From an uncultured Clostridia bacterium (GTDB lineage: Bacteria; Bacillota; Clostridia; Oscillospirales; Acutalibacteraceae): a DNA stretch of 56,447 bases. The notes beneath the pieces are model-generated. The model saw nothing but the letters and a program-made list of their open reading frames with translations. It did not search any database and was not told the origin of the DNA. This document shows, piece by piece, positions 9,225 through 17,458 of the stretch. The stretch is from positions 1-56,447 of the forward strand of contig CALWUW010000014.1 in assembly GCA_944384815.1 (NCBI GenBank), written 5' to 3'. The position numbers and the translations under genes are program-made. The number at the start of each line of letters is the position of its first letter. The stretch's first letter is position 1.

Positions 9225-9253
9225 TTGCTATTTGTGGAAAATTATTGTATGAT
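9225..9253 (+). promoter_or_regulatory. Probable araR promoter
   Basis: TTGCTA (9225-9230) and TATGAT (9248-9253) are spaced by 17 bp, about 100 bp upstream of the araR start. No AraR-type palindrome is evident here, so autoregulation is not supported. Confidence 0.6.
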
Positions 9254-9353
9254 GAAGATGTGCAGATTACCGGATTTTCGGGCTCCCGGGATGCTTCCGG
9301 GAAAAGGAACACACCGCCGGAAAACGGAAAACTGCCAGAAAGGAGCTTCTTTT

Positions 9354-10505
9354 ATGGCCTCAAATCATCCCCCACGGGAAACACAGGAGCCTGCTTCATC
9401 CAAATACGCCGCTTTAGCCGGTGCCTTGCGGCGGCAGATCCTCCAGGGGCAGTTTCAGGCCGGAGACAAGCTCACTTCGGAAAACCGTCTGGCGGAGCAA
9501 TACGGCTTAAGCCGGCAAACAGTGCGTCAGGCTCTCTCCCTTTTGGAGCAGGAAGGCCTCCTGCTTCGGCAGCGGGGAAGCGGAACATATGTAAACTACG
9601 CTCCCCTTAAAACGGAGCGGACACACACTGTAGGCGTAATCGCCACGTACATCAGCGATTATATCTTCCCCTCCATTGTCCGGGGAATGGAAGAAGAGCT
9701 GACCGCCAAGGGATACCATATCACTTTGGGCGTCACCAAAAACCGAGTGGAAGAAGAAGCCCGGATCCTGCGTTCCTTTTTGGAAGGCGGAGTGGATGGT
9801 CTGATCGTGGAAGGCACCAAAACCGCCTTTCCCAATCCTAACCTGGCTCTTTACCGGCAGCTGGAAGCCAAAGGGATCCCGGTTGTATTTTTTAACGCTT
9901 ATTATCGGGATCTGCCCTCCGTATATGTGGTCACCAATGACCGGAAAAGCGGATGGGACGCAGCGGAATTTCTCATCCGCCGCTGCGGCTGCAAAAAGCT
10001 GGGCGGGATCTTTAAATCGGATGACAACCAGGGGCACCAGCGCTACGCCGGCTTCTCCCAGGCCATCCTGCACCACGGCTGTCAGCTGGACGATGACGCC
10101 GTGCTTTGGTATACCACGGCGGATCGGGAATCCTTTTTCAGCGATGCTGCCATGCCGGCGGTTTTTTCCCGGCTGAAAGGCTGCGACGGCGTCGTCTGCT
10201 ATAACGACCAGATTGCCTGCCGGCTGATCCGGGCTCTGCAGGAGCAGGGCCTTTCGGTTCCGGAATCGGTAAGTGTGATCGGCTTTGATAACGACGGCAT
10301 TTCCCAATATGGCCCTGTGCAGATCACTACCTTCCACCACCCCAAGGAAGAAATGGGGATGGAGGCTGCCGGGCGCCTTCTTAACATGATGGAAGAGGGG
10401 GCAAAGGTTTCTCCTTTGGTTATGGATATGCCCCTCTTGATCCGGCGCTCTACCCGTCAGGATGAAACCGGTGAAATTCTTGGGGCGAAGCGGAGAAACC
10501 CGTGA
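9354..10505 (+). CDS. araR: AraR-type GntR/LacI hybrid transcriptional repressor
   Basis: A 383-residue regulator with an N-terminal GntR-type winged helix (about residues 15-85: SENRLAEQYGLSRQTVRQAL, then the wing RQRGSGTYV) fused to a LacI/periplasmic-binding-protein-like effector domain (residues 95-370, with VIGFDNDGISQYGPVQITT at its end). This architecture is that of AraR, the L-arabinose-responsive repressor of Bacillus and Clostridia. The start is the ATG after AAGGAG (9340-9345); the frame is open further upstream but without a ribosome site. It lies directly upstream of araB, whose promoter carries a matching palindrome. Repression relieved by arabinose is inferred. Confidence 0.9.
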   Translation: MASNHPPRETQEPASSKYAALAGALRRQILQGQFQAGDKLTSENRLAEQYGLSRQTVRQALSLLEQEGLLLRQRGSGTYVNYAPLKTERTHTVGVIATYISDYIFPSIVRGMEEELTAKGYHITLGVTKNRVEEEARILRSFLEGGVDGLIVEGTKTAFPNPNLALYRQLEAKGIPVVFFNAYYRDLPSVYVVTNDRKSGWDAAEFLIRRCGCKKLGGIFKSDDNQGHQRYAGFSQAILHHGCQLDDDAVLWYTTADRESFFSDAAMPAVFSRLKGCDGVVCYNDQIACRLIRALQEQGLSVPESVSVIGFDNDGISQYGPVQITTFHHPKEEMGMEAAGRLLNMMEEGAKVSPLVMDMPLLIRRSTRQDETGEILGAKRRNP

Positions 10506-10512
10506 AAAACTC

Positions 10513-10541
10513 TTGATTTTTTCCGGATTCTATACTACACT
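10513..10541 (+). promoter_or_regulatory. Promoter of the araBAD transcription unit
   Basis: TTGATT (10513-10518) and TACACT (10536-10541) are separated by 17 bp, starting 8 bp after the araR stop. The predicted start near 10548 falls just before the AraR-type palindrome. Confidence 0.6.
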
Positions 10542-10550
10542 AAAGGCGAT

Positions 10551-10568
10551 AAGTTGTACATACAACTT
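10551..10568 (+). promoter_or_regulatory. AraR operator
   Basis: An 18-bp palindrome, AAGTTGTA-CA-TACAACTT, has perfect 8-bp arms. It resembles the known Bacillus AraR box, which has GTAC-centred arms of the TTGTAC type. It sits at about +3 to +20 of the predicted transcript, where bound AraR would block initiation or early elongation. Confidence 0.82.
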
Positions 10569-10631
10569 TTCCATATTTCGTACTCTATTTTGGCAAACTA
10601 ATTTACATATTTTAAGGAGGATTTGTTGAGT

Positions 10632-12293
10632 ATGAGCAAGTACACAATTGGCATCGACTACGGCTCCCTGTCTGGCCGCGCCGTTCTGGTGGATGTTTCC
10701 ACCGGCGAGGAGCTTGCCTCTTCCGTCTATGAGTATCCCCATGCTGTTATGGACACGGAACTTCCCGACGGCACCAAGCTGGGCCACGACTGGGCTCTGC
10801 AGCACCCCCAGGACTATCTGGATGTGCTCTCCCACACCATCCCCGCTGTCCTGAAAGAAGCCGGCGTATCCAACGAGGACGTTATCGGCGTAGGCACCGA
10901 CTTTACCGCCTGCACCATTCTTCCTGTAAAAGCAGACGGAACGCCCCTTTGCTTCCTGCCGGAATATAAAAACCGTCCCCATGCTTATGTAAAGCTGTGG
11001 AAGCATCACGCTGCCCAGGACAAGGCAAACAAGCTCAATGAGATCGCCGCGGAAAGAGGCGAGCCCTGGCTGAAGAACTACGGCGGAAAGATCTCCTCCG
11101 AATGGGCTATCCCCAAGATCTGGCAGATCGTGGACGAGGACGAAGAGATCTACAACGCTATGGACCGCTTTGTAGAAGCAGCGGACTGGATCATCTGGCA
11201 GCTGTGCGGCAAAGAGACCCGCAACTCCTGCACCGCCGGCTACAAAGCCATGTTCAATAAAAAGCTGGGCTATCCCTCCGACGACTTTTTCAAGGCGCTG
11301 GATCCCCGACTGGAGCATGTGATCGATGAGAAATTCGGCCGTGAAGTAACCGCTTTGGGCGGCTGCGCCGGCTATGTTACGGAAAAAGCCGCGGCTCTCA
11401 CCGGCCTGAAAGTGGGCACCGCTGTGGCCATCGGCAACGTGGACGCTCATGTGTGCGTTCCCGCTGTAGGCATTGACGGCCCCGGAAAAATGCTGGCCAT
11501 TATGGGTACCTCCACCTGCCATATGATGATGGGCACTACGGAAATTCAGGTTCCCGGCATCTGCGGCGTTGTGGAAGACGGCATCCTCCCCGGCTACTTC
11601 GGCTATGAGGCCGGGCAGTCCTGCGTAGGCGACCATTTCGCATGGTTCATTGATAACTGCCTGCCTGCTTCCTATTATGAGGCAGCGGAAAAAGAAGGAA
11701 AGAACATCCACAAGTATCTGCGTGAAAAAGCCCAGCAGCAGAAACCCGGCGAAAGCGGCCTGGTGGCTCTGGACTGGTGGAACGGCAACCGTTCCGTGCT
11801 GGTAGACGTAGACCTGATGGGCATGATGCTGGGCATGACCCTGCAGACCAAGCCCGAAGAGATCTACCGTGCGCTGATCGAAGCCACCGCTTACGGCACC
11901 CGTATGATCGTAGAAAACTACCGTGAAAACGGTGTTCCCGTGGAAGAATTCTTCGCTTCCGGCGGCATTTCCCAGAAGGACCCCATGACCATGCAGATCT
12001 ATGCGGACGTTCTGAATATGCCCATTAAGATTGCCGGCTCTCTGCAGGGCCCCGCTTTGGGCTCCGCGATCTTTGCCAGCGTAGCAGCCGGAAAAGAAAA
12101 GGGCGGCTATGACGATATCTTCGAAGCAGCCCGGGCTCTGGGTAAGGTAAAAGACACCGTATACACTCCCATTCCGGAAAATGTAGAACTCTACAACAAG
12201 CTGTTTGCGGAATATCGCACTCTGCATGATTATTTCGGCCGCGGCGCCAACGATGTGATGAAGCGGCTGAAGGCTCTGAAAAACTCCCTGTAA
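10632..12293 (+). CDS. araB: Ribulokinase
   Basis: Phosphorylates L-ribulose to L-ribulose-5-phosphate in L-arabinose catabolism. It is an FGGY-family sugar kinase of 553 residues. The N-terminal phosphate-binding segment is [28 protein letters not shown] near residue 90 is the ribulokinase signature, and the C-terminal FGGY-type block contains [12 protein letters not shown] near residue 440. The ATG at 10632 follows AAGGAGG by 11 nt; two in-frame TTG codons (10623 and 10626) are closer and could add three or two residues. It is followed by araA after an intercistronic region with two hairpins. Confidence 0.95.
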   Translation: MSKYTIGIDYGSLSGRAVLVDVSTGEELASSVYEYPHAVMDTELPDGTKLGHDWALQHPQDYLDVLSHTIPAVLKEAGVSNEDVIGVGTDFTACTILPVKADGTPLCFLPEYKNRPHAYVKLWKHHAAQDKANKLNEIAAERGEPWLKNYGGKISSEWAIPKIWQIVDEDEEIYNAMDRFVEAADWIIWQLCGKETRNSCTAGYKAMFNKKLGYPSDDFFKALDPRLEHVIDEKFGREVTALGGCAGYVTEKAAALTGLKVGTAVAIGNVDAHVCVPAVGIDGPGKMLAIMGTSTCHMMMGTTEIQVPGICGVVEDGILPGYFGYEAGQSCVGDHFAWFIDNCLPASYYEAAEKEGKNIHKYLREKAQQQKPGESGLVALDWWNGNRSVLVDVDLMGMMLGMTLQTKPEEIYRALIEATAYGTRMIVENYRENGVPVEEFFASGGISQKDPMTMQIYADVLNMPIKIAGSLQGPALGSAIFASVAAGKEKGGYDDIFEAARALGKVKDTVYTPIPENVELYNKLFAEYRTLHDYFGRGANDVMKRLKALKNSL

Positions 12294-12304
12294 GTTTTTC
12301 AGAA

Positions 12305-12329
12305 GTCCGGTGCCAAATTTGGCGCCGAC
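12305..12329 (+). other. Intercistronic hairpin araB-araA
   Basis: A near-perfect inverted repeat centred on AAATTT (12 bp, one bulge, one G-T pair) lies just after the araB stop. No T-run follows, so it is more likely an RNA-stabilising or processing element than a full terminator. Confidence 0.6.
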
Positions 12330-12349
12330 AGTTTGCCCGTAATCTCCCG

Positions 12350-12405
12350 CTTTGGGAAGCCGGGCTCTGCTATCAGGGTCTGTTTCCAAAGGCTTCCCAA
12401 AGGAG
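12350..12405 (+). promoter_or_regulatory. Inverted repeat overlapping the first araA Shine-Dalgarno
   Basis: A perfect 12-bp inverted repeat (12350-12361 with 12391-12402, loop 29 nt) has a 3' arm overlapping the first four bases of an AAAGGAG ribosome site at 12399-12405. In the folded RNA that site would be partly masked, while a second AAAGGAG at 12449-12455 stays free. Confidence 0.6.
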
Positions 12406-12465
12406 AATTTTATGAACATAAAGCCAGGTATAAAAATCTGGAATTTTGAAAGGAGAAATCTTGCC

Positions 12466-13950
12466 ATGAACAATGCTCTGAAAAAATATGAATTCTGGTT
12501 TGTTGTAGGCAGCCAGGATCTGTATGGACCCGAAGTGCTGCGCACCGTTGACCAGCACTCCCAGATCATGGTGGAAGGCTTCAACAATGATCCTTCCATC
12601 CCCTGCACGGTAGTATTCAAGCCCGTTGTGCGCAACTCCAATGAGATCTACGCTACCCTGACCGCTGCCAACGCCGATCCGGCCTGCGCAGGCGTGATCA
12701 CCTGGATGCACACCTTCTCCCCCTCCAAAATGTGGATCCGGGGCTTCAATGCGCTGCAGAAACCTCTGCTGCACATCAACACCCAGTTCAACCGGGATAT
12801 CCCCTGGGATAAGATCGACATGGATTTCATGAACCTGAACCAGTCCGCTCATGGTGACCGTGAGCATGGCTTCATCACCGCCCGTATGCGTCTGCAGCAC
12901 AAGGTGATCTCCGGCTACTGGGAGAGCGAAACCCTGCGCACCCGCATGGGCAAATGGATGCGGGCCGCTGTAGGCGCTTATGAGAGCCGTCAGCTCCGTG
13001 TTCTGCGAATCAGCGACAACATGCGTGACGTAGCCGTAACCGAAGGCGACAAGGTGGAAGCCCACATTAAGTTCGGTTGGCAGGTAGACCATTACGGTGT
13101 AGAAGACATCATCCGCATGGTAGAGGCCGTCACCGAGGAAGAGATCGACGCCAAGATGGCGGAATACGCTACGGTTTATGAGATGGATACGGACAACATC
13201 CAGGCTGTTCGGTATCAGGCTCGTGAAGAAGTGGCTTTGGAGAAATTCATGGAAAAAGAAGGCTTCGGCGCTTTCCATACCAACTTCCAGGATCTCCAGC
13301 AGCTGCGTCAGCTGCCCGGCCTGGCCGCTCAGAACCTGATGCGCAAGGGCTATGGCTTCGCCGGCGAAGGCGACTGGAAAACCGCCGCTCTCTGCCGTAT
13401 TATGAAGCTGATGACCCAGGACTGCGAAAAAGGCACCGGCTTTATGGAAGACTATACCTACAATTTTGATCCCGAAAACGGCATGAACATGGGCGCCCAT
13501 ATGTTGGAAGTCTGCCCCAGCCTGGCTGCGGAAACTCCCAAGATCAAGGTTGTGCCCCTGGGCATTGGCGACCGTGAGGATCCTGCCCGTGTAACCTTCA
13601 AAGCTCAGAGCGGCCCCGCTGTTCTGGCTACTATCGTGGATATGGGAGACCGTTTCCGCATGATCGTCAACGACGTGGAAGGCCAGGTGCAGGAACATGA
13701 TATGCCCAACCTGCCGGTAGCCGGTGTGCTGTGGAAGCCCCTGCCCAGCCTGGAGACCTCTGCGGAAGCATGGATCTATGCCGGCGGCGCTCACCACTCT
13801 GTGATCAGCTTCGCCATTGACGAAGAAGTTCTGCGTGACTTTGCGGAGATCATGGATATTGAATATATCCATATCGGCAACGAGACCAACATCAACGAGC
13901 TGCGCAAAGAGCTGACCTGGAACGATCTGGTCTGGAAACTGAAGAAATAA
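12466..13950 (+). CDS. araA: L-arabinose isomerase
   Basis: Isomerises L-arabinose to L-ribulose with a divalent metal. The 494-residue product starts MNNALKKYEFWFVVGSQDLY, matching the family N-terminus (YEFWFVVGSQ.LYG). The Mn-binding region includes EGDWKTAALCRIMK near residue 306, and metal-ligand segments such as HMLEVCPS near residue 345 and GGAHHSVIS near residue 442. The start at 12466 follows AAAGGAG by 10 nt. A second in-frame ATG at 12412 has its own AAAGGAG and would add 18 residues not found in the family. It lies between araB and araD. Confidence 0.96.
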   Translation: MNNALKKYEFWFVVGSQDLYGPEVLRTVDQHSQIMVEGFNNDPSIPCTVVFKPVVRNSNEIYATLTAANADPACAGVITWMHTFSPSKMWIRGFNALQKPLLHINTQFNRDIPWDKIDMDFMNLNQSAHGDREHGFITARMRLQHKVISGYWESETLRTRMGKWMRAAVGAYESRQLRVLRISDNMRDVAVTEGDKVEAHIKFGWQVDHYGVEDIIRMVEAVTEEEIDAKMAEYATVYEMDTDNIQAVRYQAREEVALEKFMEKEGFGAFHTNFQDLQQLRQLPGLAAQNLMRKGYGFAGEGDWKTAALCRIMKLMTQDCEKGTGFMEDYTYNFDPENGMNMGAHMLEVCPSLAAETPKIKVVPLGIGDREDPARVTFKAQSGPAVLATIVDMGDRFRMIVNDVEGQVQEHDMPNLPVAGVLWKPLPSLETSAEAWIYAGGAHHSVISFAIDEEVLRDFAEIMDIEYIHIGNETNINELRKELTWNDLVWKLKK

Positions 13951-13964
13951 GCCGCCCTATGGGT

Positions 13965-14001
13965 GCAAAGAAAGCCTCTTTCTGCAAGGGGCTTTCTTTG
14001 C
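13965..14001 (+). other. Intercistronic hairpin araA-araD
   Basis: A long stem of about 15 bp with one mismatch and a ~5-nt loop lies between araA and araD. The downstream flank is GC-rich rather than a T-run, so transcription likely continues into araD; partial termination or mRNA protection is possible. Confidence 0.65.
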
Positions 14002-14040
14002 GGCGGTCTGCCGAGCAAAAACAAATAAGGAGTGAACCCT

Positions 14041-14742
14041 ATGCTGGAAGAACTGAAACGTAAAGTATGCGAAGCCAACAAGCAGCTGCCTGCTCACGGG
14101 CTGGTGGTTTTCACCTGGGGAAACGTGTCCGGAATCGACCGGGAATCCGGGTTGTTTGTTATTAAGCCCTCCGGCGTGGAATACGACCAGCTGAAGCCCG
14201 AGGACATGGTGGTAATGAACCTGAAGGGCGAAAAAGTAGAAGGCGATCTGAATCCTTCTTCCGACACGCCTACCCACTGTGAGCTGTACAATGCTTTCCC
14301 CAACATCGGCGGCGTTGTGCACACCCATTCCCGCTGGGCCACCGTATGGAGCCAGATGGGCCGGGGAATTCCCGCTTACGGAACCACCCACGGAGATTAT
14401 TTCTACGGAGAGATCCCCTGCACCCGGAATATGACACCGGAAGAAATTGCCGGAGAATATGAAAAAGAGACGGGAAAGGTCATCGTAGAGACCTTCCAGG
14501 GAAAGAACCCGGATTATATTCCCGCTGTGCTGGTAAAATCCCACGCTCCTTTCACCTGGGGCAAGGATTGCTTCGACGCTGTTCATAACAGCGTGGTTCT
14601 GGAAGAGTTGGCTATGATGGCCTGGCATACGGAAGCTTTGCAGTCCGGCCAGATCGCTACCATGCAGCAGGAGCTTCTCAACAAGCATTTCCTGCGCAAG
14701 CATGGCGCCAACGCCTATTACGGCCAGACAAAGAAGCTATGA
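14041..14742 (+). CDS. araD: L-ribulose-5-phosphate 4-epimerase
   Basis: Converts L-ribulose-5-phosphate to D-xylulose-5-phosphate, delivering arabinose carbon to the pentose phosphate pathway. It is a class II aldolase fold of 233 residues. Substrate and metal segments are clear: [10 protein letters not shown] near residue 23, [10 protein letters not shown] near residue 44, the Zn ligands in [14 protein letters not shown] near residue 90 and the third His in [12 protein letters not shown] near residue 165. The ATG at 14041 follows AAGGAG; a GTG at 14032 is in frame but overlaps that site. It is the last gene of the ara unit and ends at a terminator. Confidence 0.97.
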   Translation: MLEELKRKVCEANKQLPAHGLVVFTWGNVSGIDRESGLFVIKPSGVEYDQLKPEDMVVMNLKGEKVEGDLNPSSDTPTHCELYNAFPNIGGVVHTHSRWATVWSQMGRGIPAYGTTHGDYFYGEIPCTRNMTPEEIAGEYEKETGKVIVETFQGKNPDYIPAVLVKSHAPFTWGKDCFDAVHNSVVLEELAMMAWHTEALQSGQIATMQQELLNKHFLRKHGANAYYGQTKKL

Positions 14743-14761
14743 TGTAAATCTTTTGTTCTTT

Positions 14762-14794
14762 AAAAAAGGCACCTGTTTTCAGGTGCCTTTTTCT
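14762..14794 (+). terminator. Intrinsic terminator of the ara operon
   Basis: A 13-bp stem (14763-14775 with 14780-14792), TTTT loop and T-run follow araD. Confidence 0.93.
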
Positions 14795-14876
14795 TGTGCT
14801 GATTTTGGATTGCTTTTCAGTCCCACCTTTTCTTCATTTTCGCTTCTTCCAAACTTTTTCTCACTTCCCCAATCTC

Positions 14877-14905
14877 TTGATTTTTTGGAGAAATCGTGGT
14901 ATTAT
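14877..14905 (+). promoter_or_regulatory. Promoter of the thiC leader
   Basis: TTGATT (14877-14882) and an extended -10 (TGg then TATTAT, 14900-14905) are separated by 17 bp. Transcription would begin near 14912, just ahead of the riboswitch. Confidence 0.75.
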
Positions 14906-14923
14906 AAGCGAGCAATCAAATGA

Positions 14924-15008
14924 AAAAGGGGAGCCTGCCCGGCAGGCTGAGAGGAAGCAGCGGCTTCGACCCGTGACCTGATCCGGATAATGCCGGCGTA
15001 GGGAAATA
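14924..15008 (+). promoter_or_regulatory. TPP riboswitch (THI box) aptamer controlling thiC
   Basis: All conserved elements are in order: GGGGAGCC, the GGCTGAGAGG J3/2 core, a TCGACCC return strand, ACCTGATCCGGATAATGC for P4/P5, and GGCGTAGGGAA closing the aptamer. A terminator hairpin follows ~90 nt downstream, so TPP binding is expected to end transcription before thiC. Confidence 0.95.
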
Positions 15009-15099
15009 CAGCGTTTGATCTCCCGCTTTTGGGCTGCCTGCCGATTGCGGCGCCGGATATTGCGGCTCTCTGAGATGAAAAACGTACGATCTGTATGAC

Positions 15100-15132
15100 A
15101 CGGAGCAAAGCCCATGGCTTTGCTCCGTTTTT
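15100..15132 (+). terminator. Riboswitch terminator before thiC
   Basis: A perfect 12-bp stem (15101-15112 with 15116-15127) with a 3-nt loop and TTTTT lies between the TPP aptamer and the thiC ribosome site (15138-15144). It serves as the expression platform of the riboswitch. Confidence 0.9.
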
Positions 15133-15151
15133 CCCTGAAAGGAGCTCTTTT

Positions 15152-16462
15152 ATGGAATATAAAACTCAGATGGAAGCCGCCAAAAAAGGGATCATTACAA
15201 AAGAAATGCGGATCGTGGCGGAAAAGGAATATTTGGATCCGGAGCAGATCCGGGAAAAGGTGGCATTGGGGCAGGTGGCCATTCCCTGCAATGTTCGCCA
15301 CACCTCCATTTCGCCGGAAGGCATTGGTTCCGGTCTTCGCACAAAAATCAACGTCAACCTGGGCATCTCCGGCGATTGCCGGGACTATACCCAGGAATTT
15401 GAAAAGGTGAAAATCGCCCTCCGGTACGGCGCAGAAGCCATTATGGACCTGAGCAACTACGGAAAGACCAACACCTTCCGCCAGCAGCTGATCGAAATGT
15501 CCCCGGCTATGATCGGCACCGTGCCCATGTATGACGCCATCGGTTATCTGGAAAAAGATCTTTTGGAGATCACTGCCGAAGATTTTCTGAAAGTTGTGGA
15601 AGCGCACGCCAAGGAAGGCGTGGACTTTATGACCATTCATGCCGGCATCAATCGGAGATGTGTGGAAGCCTTCAAGCGTCAGAAGCGAAAGATGAACATT
15701 GTCTCCCGAGGCGGATCGCTGCTGTTTGCCTGGATGGAAATGACCGGCAATGAAAACCCCTTCTATGAGCACTACGATCAAGTGTTGGAAATCCTCCGGG
15801 AATACGATGTGACTATCAGTCTGGGAGACGCCCTGCGCCCCGGCTGCATTGATGACAGCTCCGACGCCGGCCAAATTTCCGAGCTGATCGAGCTGGGCAA
15901 CCTGACCAAGCGCGCCTGGGAAAAGGACGTGCAGGTCATGGTGGAAGGCCCCGGCCATATGGCTATGAATGAGATCGCCGCCAATATGCAGATGGAAAAG
16001 CGTCTCTGCCACGGAGCGCCCTTCTATGTCCTGGGGCCACTGGTAACGGACATTTTCCCCGGCTATGACCACATCACCTCCGCCATCGGCGGTGCCATTG
16101 CTGCCGCTAACGGCGCGGATTTCCTTTGCTATGTTACCCCCGCTGAACACCTTCGTCTTCCGGACGCAGGAGACGTAAAGGAAGGGATCATTGCCAGCCG
16201 CATCGCCGCCCATGCGGCGGACATTGCCAAGGGCGTGCCCCATGCTCGGGATCTGGACGCCAAAATGGCTCAGGCCCGGCATAAGGTGGACTGGGACGCC
16301 ATGTTTGAAGTGGCGGTGGATCCGGACAAGGCCCGTACTTATTTTGAAAGTACTCCGCCTGCAGACCGGCACACCTGCTCCATGTGCGGAAAAATGTGCG
16401 CCGTGCGCACCACCAACCTGATCCTGGAAGGGAAAAAGGTAGAATTCTGCACAGAAAAATAA
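15152..16462 (+). CDS. thiC: Phosphomethylpyrimidine synthase ThiC
   Basis: A radical-SAM enzyme converting aminoimidazole ribotide to HMP phosphate, the pyrimidine half of thiamin. It is the short ThiC form (436 residues, no N-terminal extension). Substrate segments include [39 protein letters not shown] and [11 protein letters not shown]. The C-terminal cluster motif is [10 protein letters not shown], a CX2CX3C spacing instead of the CX2CX4C of E. coli-type ThiC. The ATG follows AAAGGAG at 15138-15144, placed after the riboswitch terminator. Made only when TPP is scarce, as inferred from the leader. Confidence 0.96.
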   Translation: MEYKTQMEAAKKGIITKEMRIVAEKEYLDPEQIREKVALGQVAIPCNVRHTSISPEGIGSGLRTKINVNLGISGDCRDYTQEFEKVKIALRYGAEAIMDLSNYGKTNTFRQQLIEMSPAMIGTVPMYDAIGYLEKDLLEITAEDFLKVVEAHAKEGVDFMTIHAGINRRCVEAFKRQKRKMNIVSRGGSLLFAWMEMTGNENPFYEHYDQVLEILREYDVTISLGDALRPGCIDDSSDAGQISELIELGNLTKRAWEKDVQVMVEGPGHMAMNEIAANMQMEKRLCHGAPFYVLGPLVTDIFPGYDHITSAIGGAIAAANGADFLCYVTPAEHLRLPDAGDVKEGIIASRIAAHAADIAKGVPHARDLDAKMAQARHKVDWDAMFEVAVDPDKARTYFESTPPADRHTCSMCGKMCAVRTTNLILEGKKVEFCTEK

Positions 16463-16592
16463 GGGTCCCGCAGGATCCGGAGCCGCCAAACCAAACAGCC
16501 GCTCCGTTCTTATATACAAACCCGCCTCAGAAGGTTCTGAACAGGCAAAGGGGGAGCTCCCTGGGCCTGGCGCGGAAATAAAATACATATGC

Positions 16593-16653
16593 GAGGGAGC
16601 CCGTATGCCGGGTTGAGAGGAAGCCAGCGCCAATGACCGCAAAGCTTCGACCG
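16593..16653 (+). promoter_or_regulatory. Incomplete TPP riboswitch-like element upstream of thiW
   Basis: The P2/P3 half of a THI box is recognisable: GAGGGAGCCC, then CGGGTTGAGAGG, then a TTCGACCG return strand. The other half (CTGATC...GGATAATGC...GCGTAGGGA) that grips the pyrophosphate is absent from the following sequence. It may be a decayed riboswitch or a divergent ligand-binding RNA. Confidence 0.6.
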
Positions 16654-16725
16654 TTTTTCCCGTTTTCCGGGAAGCTGTTTGCAAGAATGAAAAGATAAAA
16701 GGAGAAACGCCTTTTATTTGCTATG

Positions 16726-16760
16726 GCCTACAGCCTACAGTCCACAGGCCACAGGCAGAG
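16726..16760. repeat. Degenerate heptamer tandem repeat
   Basis: Five consecutive 7-nt units: GCCTACA, GCCTACA, GTCCACA, GGCCACA and GGCAGAG (the last degenerate). It lies in non-coding DNA between the half TPP aptamer and thiW. Confidence 0.7.
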
Positions 16761-16882
16761 CCTCCTTGCAAGCGCAGTAAGCGGTCGTTTTTCCCGTTCC
16801 AGCACCTTTCAAAGGCACTGGGGCTTTCCCGCTTGTAGGCTTCTCCATAGGAAAACGGAGATTTCTGATTGGAGATGTCTTT

Positions 16883-17458
16883 ATGAAACAAGCAAACGCA
16901 CAAACCCTCACCAAAGCTCCGTCCAAAGCCAAAGTCTCTGTGCTGAAAATGGTCATGCTGTCCATGTTGGTGGCTATTGGCGTTGTGATCTCCCCCATTT
17001 TGCGGGTGGAGTCCCCCTTTGGAAATATGTGCCCCATGGCGCATGTGATCAACATTGTCTGTTCTGTGCTGCTGGGGCCCTGGTATTCCCTGCTTTGCGC
17101 TACGCTGATCGGCATTTTGCGTATGCTGCTTATGGGTATTCCGCCTCTGGCGCTGACCGGCGCCGTCTTCGGCGCTCTTCTCTCCGGATTGTTCTATCGC
17201 TTTTCCGGCGGAAAAGTTCTTTTTGCCGTTCTGGGCGAAATTGTAGGCACAGGAATTTTGGGCGCCATTCTTTCTTACCCTGTGATGACCCTGCTCTGGG
17301 GTTCCACCGGCCTTACCTGGCTTTTTTACGTTCCCTCCTTCCTGGCGGGAACTTGCATCGGCGGCACCATCGCTTTTATCTTTCTTCGCGCCCTTCGCCG
17401 CACCGGGCTGCTGCTTTCTTTACAAAAAACACTGGGAGCCAAAGTTTATGACCGATAA
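16883..17458 (+). CDS. thiW: ECF transporter S component ThiW
   Basis: A 191-residue membrane protein with about five or six transmembrane helices, the substrate-binding S subunit of an energy-coupling-factor importer. ThiW proteins are assigned to uptake of the thiazole precursor of thiamin. Family features include a cytoplasmic N-terminus, then ISPILRVESPFGNMCPMAHV and the LLGPWYSLLCATLIGILRML stretch. It needs the shared EcfA/EcfT module, which is not encoded here. The stop overlaps the thiM start by 11 bp, so import and thiazole phosphorylation are translationally coupled. A TPP-like element upstream supports thiamin control. Confidence 0.9.
   Translation: MKQANAQTLTKAPSKAKVSVLKMVMLSMLVAIGVVISPILRVESPFGNMCPMAHVINIVCSVLLGPWYSLLCATLIGILRMLLMGIPPLALTGAVFGALLSGLFYRFSGGKVLFAVLGEIVGTGILGAILSYPVMTLLWGSTGLTWLFYVPSFLAGTCIGGTIAFIFLRALRRTGLLLSLQKTLGAKVYDR

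Larger units (their letters stand above)
14743..15151 (+). other. Non-coding gap araD-thiC
   Basis: This 409-bp gap holds, in order, the ara terminator, a promoter, the TPP riboswitch aptamer and its terminator expression platform. No separate gene is supported. Confidence 0.85.
16463..16882 (+). other. Non-coding gap thiC-thiW
   Basis: This 420-bp gap contains a half TPP aptamer (16593-16653), a small hairpin right after it (TTCCCG/CGGGAA, 16656-16672), a heptamer-periodic repeat (16726-16760) and a short CCAG...CTGG hairpin near 16800. A reading frame open across 16723-17451 is out of frame with thiW and has no coding character. No clear promoter is visible, so thiW may rely partly on read-through from thiC. 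Confidence 0.6.

Noticed and set aside
10530-12641. Long minus-strand open frame (703 codons) opposite araB
   Set aside because: It mirrors araB codon structure, has low-complexity His/Gly/Val composition, no family match and no ribosome site; it is a shadow of a GC-biased coding strand.
13965-14001. Intrinsic terminator between araA and araD
   Set aside because: The hairpin is strong, but the following bases are GC-rich with no T-run, and araD has no visible promoter of its own.
16535-16565. A third TPP-like start (GGGGGAGCTCCC)
   Set aside because: It is a short self-complementary stretch without CTGAGA or GCGTAGGGA; it does not fit the THI box.
14861-16684. 607-codon minus-strand frame opposite thiC and its riboswitch
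   Set aside because: It runs through the TPP riboswitch and terminator, which are clearly functional on the plus strand, and resembles no protein family.
16723-17451. 242-codon plus-strand frame overlapping thiW
   Set aside because: It is out of frame with the clear ThiW membrane protein and begins in the heptamer repeat; its product has no membrane or domain pattern.
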